A program made the translations under genes and the position numbers. Shown in pieces: positions 17,006 through 25,795 of a stretch of DNA of 64,000 nt. How positions within the stretch are numbered: position 1 is the stretch's first letter; each line of letters begins with the position of its first letter. The DNA comes from Pseudorhodoferax sp047601025 (GTDB taxonomy: Bacteria > Pseudomonadota > Gammaproteobacteria > Burkholderiales > Burkholderiaceae_C). Below the pieces are notes generated by a model. The model was not told the origin of the DNA, did no database searches, and saw only the letters and a program-made list of their open reading frames with translations. The DNA lies in assembly GCF_047601025.1 (NCBI RefSeq), contig NZ_JASGJZ010000001.1, positions 992,001 to 1,056,000 on the forward strand. The letters run 5' to 3'.

Positions 17006-18652
17006 ATGCTGCGGCGCATGCACCTGCGCGACTTCGTGATCGTGCGCGAGCTCGAGCTGGACCTGGCGGCCGGCTTCACGGTGCTGACCGGCGAGACCGG
17101 GGCCGGCAAGTCCATCCTGGTCGACGCGCTGCAGCTGGCGCTCGGCGCACGCGCGGATGCCGGCGTGGTGCGGGAAGGCGGCGCGCCGCGCAGTGAGGTC
17201 AGTGCGGAATTCGATGCCACGCCGGCCGTTGCCGGCTGGCTGCAGCAGTCCGGCTTCGACGCTGCCGACACGCTGCTGCTGCGCCGCAGCATCGACGCCC
17301 AGGGCAGGAGCCGCGCCTGGATCAACGGCAGCGCCGCGACCGCCGCGCAGCTGCGCGAACTGGGCGACCTGCTGCTCGACATCCACGGCCAGCATGCCTG
17401 GCAGAGCCTCACCCGCCCGGCCAGCGTGCGCGCGTTGCTGGACGCCTACACCGGGCTGGACGTGGCGCCGCTGGAACGCCTGTGGGCTGGCTGGCGCACC
17501 GCCCTGCGCACGCTGGACGACGCGCGCACCGCGCAGGATTCGCTGCAGCGCGAACGCGAGCGCCTGGCCTGGCAGATCGCCGAAGTCGACAAGCTGGCCC
17601 CCGGCATCGACGAATGGGACAGCCTGAACGCCGACCATGGGCGGCTCTCGAACGCCCAGGCGCTGCTCGATGCGCTGCACAGCGCGATCGCGGCGCTGGA
17701 AGACGACGACCAGGGCGCGCTGCGAGGCCTGGCGCGCGCGCAGTCGGTGCTGGCCGACCAGCAGCACGTGGCGCCCGAATACGGCGCGATGGCCGAAGTA
17801 CTGGCCGCCAGCCTGGCCCAGGCCGAAGACGCGCTGCACACCCTGCATGCCAGCCTGCGCCGCACCGAGCTGGACCCCGGCCGCCTGGCCGTGCTGGACG
17901 AACGCCTGGGCCTGTGGATGGGCCTGGCGCGGCGCTACAAGCGCCCGCCGGCGGATCTGCCCGCGCTGTGGGCCGGCTGGAAGGAAGAATTGGCGCGCCT
18001 GGACGCGGCCGCCGACCTGGACGTGCTGCAGGCGGCCGAGCGCGCCGCCTTCGCCGCCTTCGAGGCCGAGGCCCGGCGCGTCGGCAAGGCTCGCGCGCTG
18101 GCCGGGCCGAAGCTGGCCAAGGCCGTCACGGCCGCGATGCAGGCGCTGGGCATGCAGGGCGGGCGCTTCGCGGTCGCGCTGGAGCCGTTGGCGGAGCCGT
18201 CCTCGCAGGGCCTGGAAGAGGTGCAGTTCCTGGTCGCCGGCCATGCCGGCAGCACGCCGCGCCCGGTCGCCAAGGTGGCCTCGGGCGGTGAGCTGTCGCG
18301 CATTGCGCTGGCCATCGCCGTCACCACCAGCTCGCTCGGCGGCGCGCCCACGCTGATCTTCGACGAGGTCGACTCCGGCGTCGGCGGCGCCGTGGCCGAG
18401 ACCGTGGGCCGGCTCATGAAGCAGCTGGGCGCCGAGCGCCAGGTGCTGGCCGTCACGCACTTGCCGCAGGTCGCGGCCTGCGCCGACCACCACCTGGTCG
18501 TGTCCAAGCAGCGCGAAGGCGCGGCCACGCTGAGCCGCGTGGCCGAGGTGCGGGGCGAGCAGCGCGCCGCCGAGGTGGCCCGCATGCTCGGCGGCGAACG
18601 GCTGTCGGGCACCACGCTGGCCCATGCCCGCGAGATGCTGGGGGCGGCATGA
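17006..18652 (+). CDS. recN: DNA repair protein RecN
   Basis: A 548-residue SMC-like ATPase for double-strand break repair. The Walker A is GETGAGKS (near residue 30), then RSIDAQGRSRAWING and LLDIHGQHAWQSL. A central coiled coil (about 150-360, with ERERLAWQIAEVDKL) follows, then the ABC signature SGGELSRIALA and Walker B TLIFDEVDSGVGG, ending in the H-loop region AVTHLPQVAACADHH. The ATG at 17006 follows GGAGAACTGAC. It overlaps rapZ by 4 bases (ATGA). Confidence 0.96.
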   Translation: MLRRMHLRDFVIVRELELDLAAGFTVLTGETGAGKSILVDALQLALGARADAGVVREGGAPRSEVSAEFDATPAVAGWLQQSGFDAADTLLLRRSIDAQGRSRAWINGSAATAAQLRELGDLLLDIHGQHAWQSLTRPASVRALLDAYTGLDVAPLERLWAGWRTALRTLDDARTAQDSLQRERERLAWQIAEVDKLAPGIDEWDSLNADHGRLSNAQALLDALHSAIAALEDDDQGALRGLARAQSVLADQQHVAPEYGAMAEVLAASLAQAEDALHTLHASLRRTELDPGRLAVLDERLGLWMGLARRYKRPPADLPALWAGWKEELARLDAAADLDVLQAAERAAFAAFEAEARRVGKARALAGPKLAKAVTAAMQALGMQGGRFAVALEPLAEPSSQGLEEVQFLVAGHAGSTPRPVAKVASGGELSRIALAIAVTTSSLGGAPTLIFDEVDSGVGGAVAETVGRLMKQLGAERQVLAVTHLPQVAACADHHLVVSKQREGAATLSRVAEVRGEQRAAEVARMLGGERLSGTTLAHAREMLGAA

Positions 18653-19578
18653 GGCAGGCCGGCCCGCTCGAGATCGTGCTGATCACCGGCATGTCCGGCT
18701 CCGGCAAGTCGGTGGCGCTGCATGCGCTGGAAGACGCCGGCTACTACTGCGTCGACAACCTGCCCCCGGAACTGCTGCTGACCTTCGCCGAACTGGAGCG
18801 CCAGCACGGCACGCTGCGCGTGGCGATCGCGATGGACGTGCGCAGCGCCACGGCGCTGCCGCTGGTGCCGGCCCAGCTGCATACGCTGCGCAGCCAGGGC
18901 ACCACGATCAAGTCCCTGTTCCTGGAGGCCGGCACCGATACGCTGGTGCGCCGCTATTCCGAGACGCGCCGCAGGCATCCGCTGTCCCGGCGCGACCTGC
19001 TGGACCAGCAGAACGCGCTGTACGAGGCCATCGAGCTGGAGCGCGAACTGCTGGCCGACCTGCGCGAGCAGGCCCACGTGATCGACACGACCATCATCCG
19101 CTCCTCGCAGCTGCAGGGCTACGTCAAGTCGCTGATCGCGGCGCCGAACAGCCAGCTGACGCTGGTGTTCGAATCCTTCGCGTTCAAGCGCGGCATCCCG
19201 CTGGACGCGGACTACGTGTTCGACGTGCGCATGCTGCCGAACCCCCACTACGACCCGGACCTGCGGCCGCTGACGGGCATGGACGCGCCGGTCGCCGACT
19301 TCCTGCGCCAGAGCGCCGAGGTCCACCGGATGTTCCGCCACATCGAGGGCTTCCTCGTGCACTGGCTGGAGCCGCTGGCGCGCGACCACCGCAGCTACGT
19401 CACGGTCGGCATCGGCTGCACCGGCGGGCAGCACCGGTCGGTCTATCTGGTGGAGGAACTGGCGCTGGCCTTCAGCCAGAACTGGGTCACGCTCAAGCGC
19501 CACCGCGAACTGGACGCGCACGCCAGCAGCGTCATGGGACCGGCGCCCGGTCCCACGTGGGGGACAACAGTCTTCTGA
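18649..19578 (+). CDS. rapZ: RNase adapter protein RapZ
   Basis: A 309-residue P-loop protein of the RapZ/YvcJ family. In enterobacteria RapZ guides RNase E to the GlmZ sRNA and so tunes amino-sugar synthesis. In betaproteobacteria the partner RNAs are unknown. The Walker A GMSGSGKS lies at about residues 14-21, and the C-terminal signature is GIGCTGGQHRSVYLVEEL. It is longer than E. coli RapZ (284). The C-terminal extension of about 20 residues (ELDAHASSVMGPAPGP...) overlaps the 3' end of the convergent mutY by 47 bases. Confidence 0.94.
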   Translation: MRQAGPLEIVLITGMSGSGKSVALHALEDAGYYCVDNLPPELLLTFAELERQHGTLRVAIAMDVRSATALPLVPAQLHTLRSQGTTIKSLFLEAGTDTLVRRYSETRRRHPLSRRDLLDQQNALYEAIELERELLADLREQAHVIDTTIIRSSQLQGYVKSLIAAPNSQLTLVFESFAFKRGIPLDADYVFDVRMLPNPHYDPDLRPLTGMDAPVADFLRQSAEVHRMFRHIEGFLVHWLEPLARDHRSYVTVGIGCTGGQHRSVYLVEELALAFSQNWVTLKRHRELDAHASSVMGPAPGPTWGTTVF

Positions 19579-20611
19579 CCGGCGCCGGCAGGCCGAGCCG
19601 GTCGAGGTCCGCAGCAGTGGCCCAGAGGCCGTCGCCGCCCCACTCGGCCGGCCGCAGCGGCACGCGCACCGGGTGCAGCAGCAGATCCTTGTGCGTCAGC
19701 ACGTGCGTGAACGCCGGCAGGGCCTCGGCCAGCGCATGCCGGGCTGGCGGCAGGGCGGCCAGCAGCGCGGCCTCGTCCTCGAATACGGGCAGGCAGTGCA
19801 GGCCGGCCCAGACGCCCCGGCCGGGCCGCCGCACGACCAGCACGCGGCCGGCGTCGTCCTCGGCCCACAGCAGCCACCAGTCGGCGTGGCTGCGCCGCAG
19901 CTTGCGCGTCTTGACCGGGTAGTCCTGCGTGCGCCCCTCGCGCCGCGCCACGCAGCGCGCCTGCAGCGGACACAGCAGGCAGGCCGGACTGCGCACGGTG
20001 CAGACGGTGGCGCCCAGATCCATCAGGCCCTGGGTGTAGCGCGGCATCGCCTGCGGATCCCCGTCCGGCGGCGGCAGCAGCTCGGTCGCCAGCGCCCACA
20101 GCGCGCGCTCGTGGCGCGACTCGGCCAGATCCTCGCCGAAGCCCAGCAGCCGCGTCAGCACGCGCTTGACGTTGCCATCCAGGATGGCCACGTGCTCGCC
20201 GAAGCAGAAGGCCGCGATCGCCGCGGCGGTGGAGCGCCCGATGCCCGGCAGCGCCTGCAGCCCCTCGGCCGTGCGCGGGAACTCCCCGCCGTGCACGGCC
20301 ACGACCGCGCGCGCGCAGGCGTGCAGGTTGCGCGCGCGGCTGTAGTAGCCCAGCCCGGCCCACAGCGCCAGCACCTCGTCCTCGCCGGCCGCCGCGAGTT
20401 CCCGCACGTCCGGAAAGCGCGCCAGGAAGCGCGCGTAGTAGCCGACGACCGCCGCCACCTGCGTCTGCTGCAGCATGATCTCGGACAGCCAGACGCGGTA
20501 CGGGTCGCGCGTGTTCTGCCAGGGCAGCCGATGGCGGCCATGGCTGGCCTGCCAGCGCACGACCTGCCCGGCCGCCCATCCCGGCGCGCGCGGATTCAGG
20601 CTTTCTGGCAC
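19532..20611 (-). CDS. mutY: A/G-specific adenine DNA glycosylase
   Basis: A 359-residue MutY that removes adenine mispaired with 8-oxoguanine. Catalytic Glu44 (WLSEIMLQQTQV) and Asp145 (ILDGNVKRV) are present, as is the helix-hairpin-helix LPGIGRSTAAA (about 121-131). The [4Fe-4S] ligands are Cys204, Cys211, Cys214 and Cys220, with the family spacing C-x6-C-x2-C-x5-C. A C-terminal Nudix-like domain reads the oxidised base. It overlaps mutM by 16 bases, so the two GO-repair glycosylases are co-transcribed. Confidence 0.96.
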   Translation of the reverse strand: MPESLNPRAPGWAAGQVVRWQASHGRHRLPWQNTRDPYRVWLSEIMLQQTQVAAVVGYYARFLARFPDVRELAAAGEDEVLALWAGLGYYSRARNLHACARAVVAVHGGEFPRTAEGLQALPGIGRSTAAAIAAFCFGEHVAILDGNVKRVLTRLLGFGEDLAESRHERALWALATELLPPPDGDPQAMPRYTQGLMDLGATVCTVRSPACLLCPLQARCVARREGRTQDYPVKTRKLRRSHADWWLLWAEDDAGRVLVVRRPGRGVWAGLHCLPVFEDEAALLAALPPARHALAEALPAFTHVLTHKDLLLHPVRVPLRPAEWGGDGLWATAADLDRLGLPAPVRRLLSPTWDRAPVP

Positions 20612-21411
20612 TGCGGGCAGAAGAAGGTCGAGCGCTGGCCCTGGCGGATCGCGCGGATCGGCGTGCCGCAGACGCGGCAGGGCTGGCCGGCGCGGCCGTA
20701 AACCATGGCTTCGAGCTGGAAATGCCCGGCCTCGCCGGTGGCATCGGAGAAATCGCGCAGGCTGCTGCCGCCGCGCTCCACGGCCCGCTCCAGCACCTCG
20801 CGCACCGCGGCGTGCAGCCGGCGCGCACGCTCAGCGCCCAGCCGGTGCGCGCGCGTCGTCGGCCGGATGCCGGCCTGGAACAAGGCCTCGGACGCATAGA
20901 TGTTGCCGACGCCGACGACCAGGTCGCCCGCCAGCAGCACCTGCTTGATCGGCGCGGCGCGCTGCCGCAGGCCGGCATGGAACAGCGCCGCGTCGAAGCC
21001 CTCGTCCAGCGGCTCCACGCCCAGGCGCCCCAGCAGCTTGACGGCCTGCGGTGCCTGCGGCCCGTCGACGTGCACCACCGCGCCGAACCGCCGCGGATCG
21101 TGCAGGCGCAGCACGCCGCGCGAAGTCTCCAGGTCGAAGTGGTCGTGCGGACCGGCCGGGCCCGCCACCGCATCGAAGCGCAGGCTGCCGGACATGCCCA
21201 GGTGCAGCAGCAGCAGGCCCTGGTCGAGGTCGATCAGCAGGTACTTGCCGCGCCGGCGCACGGCCTCCACGCGCCGCCCCAGCAGCGCCTGCGGCGCGCA
21301 GCCCAGGGCCCAGCGCAGCGGCTTGCCCAGGCGCACGCCGGTCACGGCGGCGCCGGCGATGCGCTCGGCGAAACTGCGGCGCGTGACTTCGACTTCGGGC
21401 AACTCCGGCAT
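20596..21411 (-). CDS. mutM: Formamidopyrimidine-DNA glycosylase
   Basis: A 271-residue Fpg/MutM that excises 8-oxoguanine and ring-opened purines. It begins M-PELPEVEVTRR, with Pro2 as Schiff-base nucleophile and Glu3 as general acid. RRGKYLLIDL holds the conserved Lys, GVGNIYASEALF is the H2TH region, and the C-terminal zinc finger is C-R-V-C ... C-P-Q-C. The ATG at 21411 is fixed by the Pro2 requirement. It forms an operon with mutY, completing the oxidised-guanine repair pair. Confidence 0.97.
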   Translation of the reverse strand: MPELPEVEVTRRSFAERIAGAAVTGVRLGKPLRWALGCAPQALLGRRVEAVRRRGKYLLIDLDQGLLLLHLGMSGSLRFDAVAGPAGPHDHFDLETSRGVLRLHDPRRFGAVVHVDGPQAPQAVKLLGRLGVEPLDEGFDAALFHAGLRQRAAPIKQVLLAGDLVVGVGNIYASEALFQAGIRPTTRAHRLGAERARRLHAAVREVLERAVERGGSSLRDFSDATGEAGHFQLEAMVYGRAGQPCRVCGTPIRAIRQGQRSTFFCPQCQKA

Positions 21412-21449
21412 GGGCGAAAGGCTTGGGCGGCGTGGATTATGATGGGTCG

Positions 21450-23219
21450 ATGAAGCGACTCCTGCGACCGGCCGCCCGCAGTCTCGTCTCGCTGACACTC
21501 GCGCTGGGCCTGCTGCCGGCGCATGCGCAGACACCCGCCGCCGGCCCCGCGACCGATACCCCTGCACCCGATACGCCACCGGCGCAGTCCGCGCTGACCT
21601 CCGAGCTGTTCTACGAGCTGCTGCTGGGCGAGCTGAGCGTCACCACGGGCGACCGCGCCGCCGGCTATGCGCTGATCCTGGACTCCGCGATCAAGGCCAA
21701 GGACCCGCAGCTGTTCCAGCGTGCCATCGCGATCGCGCTGCAATCGCGCTCGCCCGATGCCGCGCTGCGCGCCGCGCGGGCGTGGCGCGACGCGCTGCCC
21801 GATTCGCGCGAGGCCAACCGCTTCCTGCTGCAGGTCCTGGTGGCCGCCAACCGGCTGCAGGATTCCATCGAGCCGCTGCGCAGCGAGATCGCCAGCAGCC
21901 CGCCGATGGAGCGCAACGCCGCCATCCTGGCCGTGCCGCACGTCTATGCCCGCGCGCCGGACAAGCAGCTCGCGCTGCAGGTGGTGGAGCAGGCCCTGGA
22001 GCCCTACACCGCGGACAAGACCACGGGCGCCTCCGCCTGGAGCAGCATCGGCCGCATGCGCCAGCTCGCCGGCGATGCGGCAGGCGCCCTGGACGCCGCC
22101 GCACGGGCGCAGCAGATCGAGCCCGGGGCGCTGGCGCCGGCCCTGCTGGCGCTGGAATTGTTCGGCCGCAGCCGGCCGCAGGCCGAGGAAATCGTGCTGC
22201 GCCAGTTGCGCGCCAGCCCGTCGCCGGAGATGCAGCTCGCCTACGCCCGCGCCCTGCTCGACGAGATGCGCTACGCCGAAGCCACCGCGCAGCTCGAAGA
22301 GCTCACCGTCCGCCAGCCCGACTTCGCGGACGGCTGGCTGGTGCTGGGCATGCTGCAGACGCAGGACGGGCGCACCAGCCAGGCCGAGGCCTCGCTGCAG
22401 CGCTTCCTGGCGCTGGCCCAGGCGCTGCCCGACAGCGAACAGCGCAAGCGCGCCGTCAACCAGGCCTACCTGGCGCTGGCCCAGGCCGCCGAGAAGCGCA
22501 AGGACTACGCCGGCGCCGAGGGCTGGCTGAACCGCATCGACGGCGCCGACGAGTTGCTGGCCGCGCAGGGCCGCCGCGCCTCGCTGCTGGCGCGGCAGGG
22601 CCGGGTGGACGAGGCCCGCGCGATGATCCGCGCGCTGCCCGAGCGCAATGCCGACGAGGCGCGCATGAAGCTCAACGCCGAGGTGCAGCTGCTGCGCGAC
22701 GCCAAGCGCTACCGCGATGCCTACGACCTGCTGCAGGCCGCGCTGGAGCGGTCGCCGGACGATCCCGACCTGCTCTACGAGCAGGCCATGATGGCCGAGC
22801 GGCTCGGCCACCTCGACGAAATGGAACGGCTGCTGCGCCGCCTGATCGCGCTGCGGCCCGACTACCACCACGCCTACAACGCGCTCGGCTATTCGCTGGC
22901 CGATCGCAACGTGCGGCTGGACGAGGCCAAGCGCCTGATCCAGAAGGCGCTGGAATTCGTGCCGAACGACCCCTTCATCGCCGACAGCCTGGGCTGGGTG
23001 GAATTCCGTCTCGGCAACCGCGAGGAAGCCCTGCGCATCCTGGAGCGCGCGTTCACGGCCAAGCCCGACGCCGAGATCGCCGCCCATTTCGGCGAGGTGC
23101 TGTGGGCCGCCGGCCAGCGCGAGCGCGCGCTCGCCATCTGGCGCGAAGGCCTGGCGCTGTCGGCCGACAACGAGACGCTGCGCGCCACGCTGAAGCGGCT
23201 GCGCATCCGCGGCCTCTGA
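21450..23219 (+). CDS. Exported tetratricopeptide-repeat protein
   Basis: A 589-residue protein with an N-terminal signal peptide (SLVSLTLALGLLPAHAQ, cleavage near AHA-Q) followed by a short Pro/Thr/Asp linker and TPR repeats through the rest, for example the segment around LRPDYHHAYNALGYSLADRN near the C-terminus. No enzymatic motif was seen. It lies just upstream of lolB and ispE; in many betaproteobacteria a TPR protein precedes lolB at this locus, suggesting a role in envelope or outer-membrane assembly. The function is otherwise unknown. ATG at 21450 is preferred over an upstream in-frame start because it begins the signal peptide. Confidence 0.85.
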   Translation: MKRLLRPAARSLVSLTLALGLLPAHAQTPAAGPATDTPAPDTPPAQSALTSELFYELLLGELSVTTGDRAAGYALILDSAIKAKDPQLFQRAIAIALQSRSPDAALRAARAWRDALPDSREANRFLLQVLVAANRLQDSIEPLRSEIASSPPMERNAAILAVPHVYARAPDKQLALQVVEQALEPYTADKTTGASAWSSIGRMRQLAGDAAGALDAAARAQQIEPGALAPALLALELFGRSRPQAEEIVLRQLRASPSPEMQLAYARALLDEMRYAEATAQLEELTVRQPDFADGWLVLGMLQTQDGRTSQAEASLQRFLALAQALPDSEQRKRAVNQAYLALAQAAEKRKDYAGAEGWLNRIDGADELLAAQGRRASLLARQGRVDEARAMIRALPERNADEARMKLNAEVQLLRDAKRYRDAYDLLQAALERSPDDPDLLYEQAMMAERLGHLDEMERLLRRLIALRPDYHHAYNALGYSLADRNVRLDEAKRLIQKALEFVPNDPFIADSLGWVEFRLGNREEALRILERAFTAKPDAEIAAHFGEVLWAAGQRERALAIWREGLALSADNETLRATLKRLRIRGL

Positions 23220-23224
23220 CGCCG

Positions 23225-23722
23225 ATGCCCACCCCGGCACCGGACCACGCCCGCCGCGCCCTGCTGCTGGCCGCCGCCCTGGGCCTGGCAGGCTGCGCGG
23301 CCCTGCCGCCGCCGGCCGACTACCCACTGCTCTGGGCCGGCCGGCTCGCGCTGCAGATCGCCAGCGATCCGCCCCAGTCGTTCAATGCGGCGTTCGAACT
23401 GCGCGGCGCGCCGCAGGCCGGCGAACTGCGGCTGTATTCGCCGCTGGGTTCCACGCTGGCCGAACTGCGCTGGGCGGCGGGCCGGGCCGAGCTGCTGGCC
23501 CGCGGCGAGCTGCGGCTGTACGACTCGATCGATGCCCTGACCGAGGACGCCACCGGCACCTCCCTGCCGCTGGCAGCCCTGTTCGCCTGGCTGGACGGCC
23601 GGCCGGCCGACGTGCCCGGCTGGCAGGCCGACCTGTCGCGCATCGCCGACGGCCGCCTGTCGGCCCGCCGCGACATGCCGCTGCCGCCGGCCGAACTGCG
23701 CGTGGTGCTGCAGCAGCCATGA
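23225..23722 (+). CDS. lolB: Outer-membrane lipoprotein insertion factor LolB
   Basis: A 165-residue lipoprotein. A signal peptide with lipobox LAGC places the lipidated Cys at about residue 24. The mature part has the LolB fold pattern: an early tryptophan-bearing GRLALQI strand, FELRG, and LRLYSPLGSTLAELRW. LolB accepts lipoproteins from LolA and inserts them in the outer membrane. It is 5 bases after the preceding TPR gene and overlaps ispE by 4 bases. Confidence 0.9.
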   Translation: MPTPAPDHARRALLLAAALGLAGCAALPPPADYPLLWAGRLALQIASDPPQSFNAAFELRGAPQAGELRLYSPLGSTLAELRWAAGRAELLARGELRLYDSIDALTEDATGTSLPLAALFAWLDGRPADVPGWQADLSRIADGRLSARRDMPLPPAELRVVLQQP

Positions 23723-24561
23723 AGACGTTGTACGACGTGGCCGCACCGGCCAAGCTGAACCTATTCCTGCACGTGACCGGGCGCCGTGCCGACGGCTACC
23801 ACCTGCTGCAGTCGGTGTTCATGCTGATCGACTGGCACGACAGCCTGCACTTCGAGCTGCGCGGCGACGGCGGCCTGAGCCGCGAGGACCTCGCCGCGCC
23901 ACTGCCGGCCGACGACCTGGTGCTGCGCGCCGCGCGCGCACTGCAGCAGGCCGCCGGCACCCGCCTGGGCGCGCACATCGGCGTGCACAAGCGCATTCCG
24001 AGCCAGGCCGGCCTGGGCGGCGGCTCGTCCGACGCGGCCAGCTGCCTGCTGGCGCTGAACCGGCTCTGGGGCCTGAACCTCGGCGTGCGCACCCTGTCGC
24101 GCATCGGCCTGGCGCTGGGCGCGGACGTGCCGTTCTTCCTGTTCGGCCGCAACGCCTGGGTCGAGGGCATCGGCGAATCCCTGCAGCCGGTGGCGGTGCC
24201 GCCGGCCCGCTTCCTGGTCGTCAAGCCGGCCGAGGGACTGGAGACGGCCAGAATTTTCACGTCGCCACTTCTCAAGCGCGACACGGATCGTGCTACACTC
24301 TTAGGCTTTGCTGCAGACCCATTCGGCTTTGGCCGAAACGACTTGCAGACCGTCGCTCAGAACCTGAGCGCAGATGTCGCCAAAGCCCTCGGATGGCTTG
24401 CAGCGGCTGGCGCAACGGGCAAAATGACGGGTTCTGGAAGCGCAGTGTTCGCACCCTGGTCCTCGCCGGAGCATCCGGCGGTTCCGGAGGGCTGGCAGGC
24501 ACGGCTTTGCAGCAATATGGATGTCCATCCCTTGGCGGGGTGGGCCTCCAGCGACGATTGA
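23719..24561 (+). CDS. ispE: 4-diphosphocytidyl-2-C-methyl-D-erythritol kinase
   Basis: A 280-residue GHMP kinase of the MEP isoprenoid pathway. Lys12 (PAKLNLFLHV), the ATP-binding PSQAGLGGGSSDAAS (about 94-108), Asp in GADVPFF and the C-terminal MTGSGSAVFAP are present. The last third (from about 24240) is visibly less GC-rich than the rest, and it contains a promoter-like sequence for the downstream tRNA. It overlaps lolB by 4 bases. Confidence 0.96.
   Translation: MKTLYDVAAPAKLNLFLHVTGRRADGYHLLQSVFMLIDWHDSLHFELRGDGGLSREDLAAPLPADDLVLRAARALQQAAGTRLGAHIGVHKRIPSQAGLGGGSSDAASCLLALNRLWGLNLGVRTLSRIGLALGADVPFFLFGRNAWVEGIGESLQPVAVPPARFLVVKPAEGLETARIFTSPLLKRDTDRATLLGFAADPFGFGRNDLQTVAQNLSADVAKALGWLAAAGATGKMTGSGSAVFAPWSSPEHPAVPEGWQARLCSNMDVHPLAGWASSDD
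24294..24299 (+). promoter_or_regulatory. Candidate extended -10 promoter inside ispE for tRNA-Gln/prs
   Basis: TGCTACACT gives an extended -10 (TACACT at 24294-24299). A poor -35 (TTCTCA) lies 19 bases upstream. It sits in the AT-richer part of ispE, about 290 bases before tRNA-Gln. Confidence 0.4.
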
Positions 24562-24591
24562 ACGGTGGACGGCCTGGCCGGACACCTGTGT

Positions 24592-24668
24592 AGGGGAGTC
24601 GCCAAGTTGGTTAAGGCACTGGATTTTGATTCCAGCATGCGAAGGTTCGAATCCTTCTTCCCCTGCCA
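24592..24668 (+). tRNA. tRNA-Gln (anticodon TTG)
   Basis: A 77-nt cloverleaf with encoded CCA. The acceptor AGGGGAG pairs with TTCCCCT, the anticodon loop is TTTTGAT within CTGGA/TCCAG, and the T arm is GAAGG-TTCGAAT-CCTTC. The discriminator base is G. It sits between ispE and prs, the usual place in this group of bacteria, and is followed by a terminator. Confidence 0.96.
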
Positions 24669-24678
24669 CCTGACAAGC

Positions 24679-24704
24679 CGGGCCTGACACAGGCCCGTTT
24701 TTTT
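24679..24704 (+). terminator. Intrinsic terminator after tRNA-Gln
   Basis: CGGGCCTG, loop ACA, CAGGCCCG, then seven T residues. It starts 10 bases after the tRNA 3' end. Partial readthrough may feed prs, since only 26 bases separate it from the prs start. Confidence 0.9.
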
Positions 24705-24730
24705 CTGGCGGTTTTTTGCCGAGGCACGTG

Positions 24731-25702
24731 ATGCAGGCCCATCCCGACTTCATGATCTTCACCGGCAACGCCAATCCGGGCCTGGCGGCGGAGATCGCGC
24801 ACCATCTGGGCATCACGCTCGGCGCCGCCAGCGTGGGGCGCTTCTCGGACGGCGAGGTCACGGTCGAGATCAACCAGAACGTGCGTGCCCGCGACGTGTT
24901 CGTGGTACAGAGCACCTGCGCGCCGACCAACGACACGCTGATGGAGCTGCTGATCATGGTCGACGCGCTCAAGCGCGCCTCGGCCGAGCGCATCAGCGCC
25001 GTGATCCCCTACTTCGGCTACGCCCGGCAGGACCGCCGCCCGCGCTCGGCGCGCGTGCCGATCACGGCCAAGGTCGTGGCCAACATGCTGCAGGCCACCG
25101 GCGTGGACCGCGTGCTGACCATGGACCTGCACGCCGACCAGATCCAGGGCTTCTTCGACATCCCGGTCGACAACATCTACGCCTCGCCGGTGCTGCTGGG
25201 CGACCTGCGCCAGAGGAACTACGAGGACCTGATCGTGGTCTCGCCCGACGTCGGCGGCGTGGTACGCGCACGCGCGCTGGCCAAGCAGCTGAACTGCGAC
25301 ATGGCCATCATCGACAAGCGCCGCCCCAAGGCCAACGTCAGCGAGGTGATGCACGTGATCGGCGAGATCGACGGCCGCAACTGCGTGATCATGGACGACA
25401 TGATCGACACCGCCGGCACGCTGGTGAAGGCGGCCGAGGTGCTCAAGGAGCGCGGCGCCAAGAGCGTCTACGCCTACTGCACGCACCCGATCTTCTCCGG
25501 CCCGGCCATCGAGCGCATCGCCCAGGGCTCCGCGCTGGACGAGGTCGTGGTCACGAACACCATCCCGCTGAGCGAGACCGCCGCGGGCTGCCGCAAGATC
25601 CGCCAGCTCACCGTGGCGCCGCTGATCGCCGAGACGATCCAGCGCATCGCCCGCGGCGAGTCGGTCATGAGCCTGTTCTCGGAGCAGAACAACCTGTTCT
25701 AG
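24731..25702 (+). CDS. prs: Ribose-phosphate pyrophosphokinase
   Basis: A 323-residue class I PRPP synthetase that makes phosphoribosyl pyrophosphate for nucleotides, His, Trp and NAD. It shows FSDGEVTVEI, the flexible-loop region YARQDRRPRSARVPI, the DLHADQIQGFFD motif and the ribose-5-phosphate loop IMDDMIDTAGT. ATG at 24731 (MQAHPDFMIFTGNANPG) gives the N-terminus usual for the family in Burkholderiales. A TTG 15 bases upstream is less likely. Confidence 0.97.
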   Translation: MQAHPDFMIFTGNANPGLAAEIAHHLGITLGAASVGRFSDGEVTVEINQNVRARDVFVVQSTCAPTNDTLMELLIMVDALKRASAERISAVIPYFGYARQDRRPRSARVPITAKVVANMLQATGVDRVLTMDLHADQIQGFFDIPVDNIYASPVLLGDLRQRNYEDLIVVSPDVGGVVRARALAKQLNCDMAIIDKRRPKANVSEVMHVIGEIDGRNCVIMDDMIDTAGTLVKAAEVLKERGAKSVYAYCTHPIFSGPAIERIAQGSALDEVVVTNTIPLSETAAGCRKIRQLTVAPLIAETIQRIARGESVMSLFSEQNNLF

Positions 25703-25722
25703 GTCCCGCAGGCGCCAAGCCG

Positions 25723-25750
25723 CGCCGCCTCGTCCGAGGCGGCGTCTTTT
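25723..25750 (+). terminator. Intrinsic terminator after prs
   Basis: CGCCGCCTC, loop GTCC, GAGGCGGCG, then TCTTTT, starting 20 bases after the prs stop. Confidence 0.85.
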
Positions 25751-25795
25751 CAACCGGAGCGGAGCTGGTCGCGGCCCGTTTCCACAGGAGTTCAC

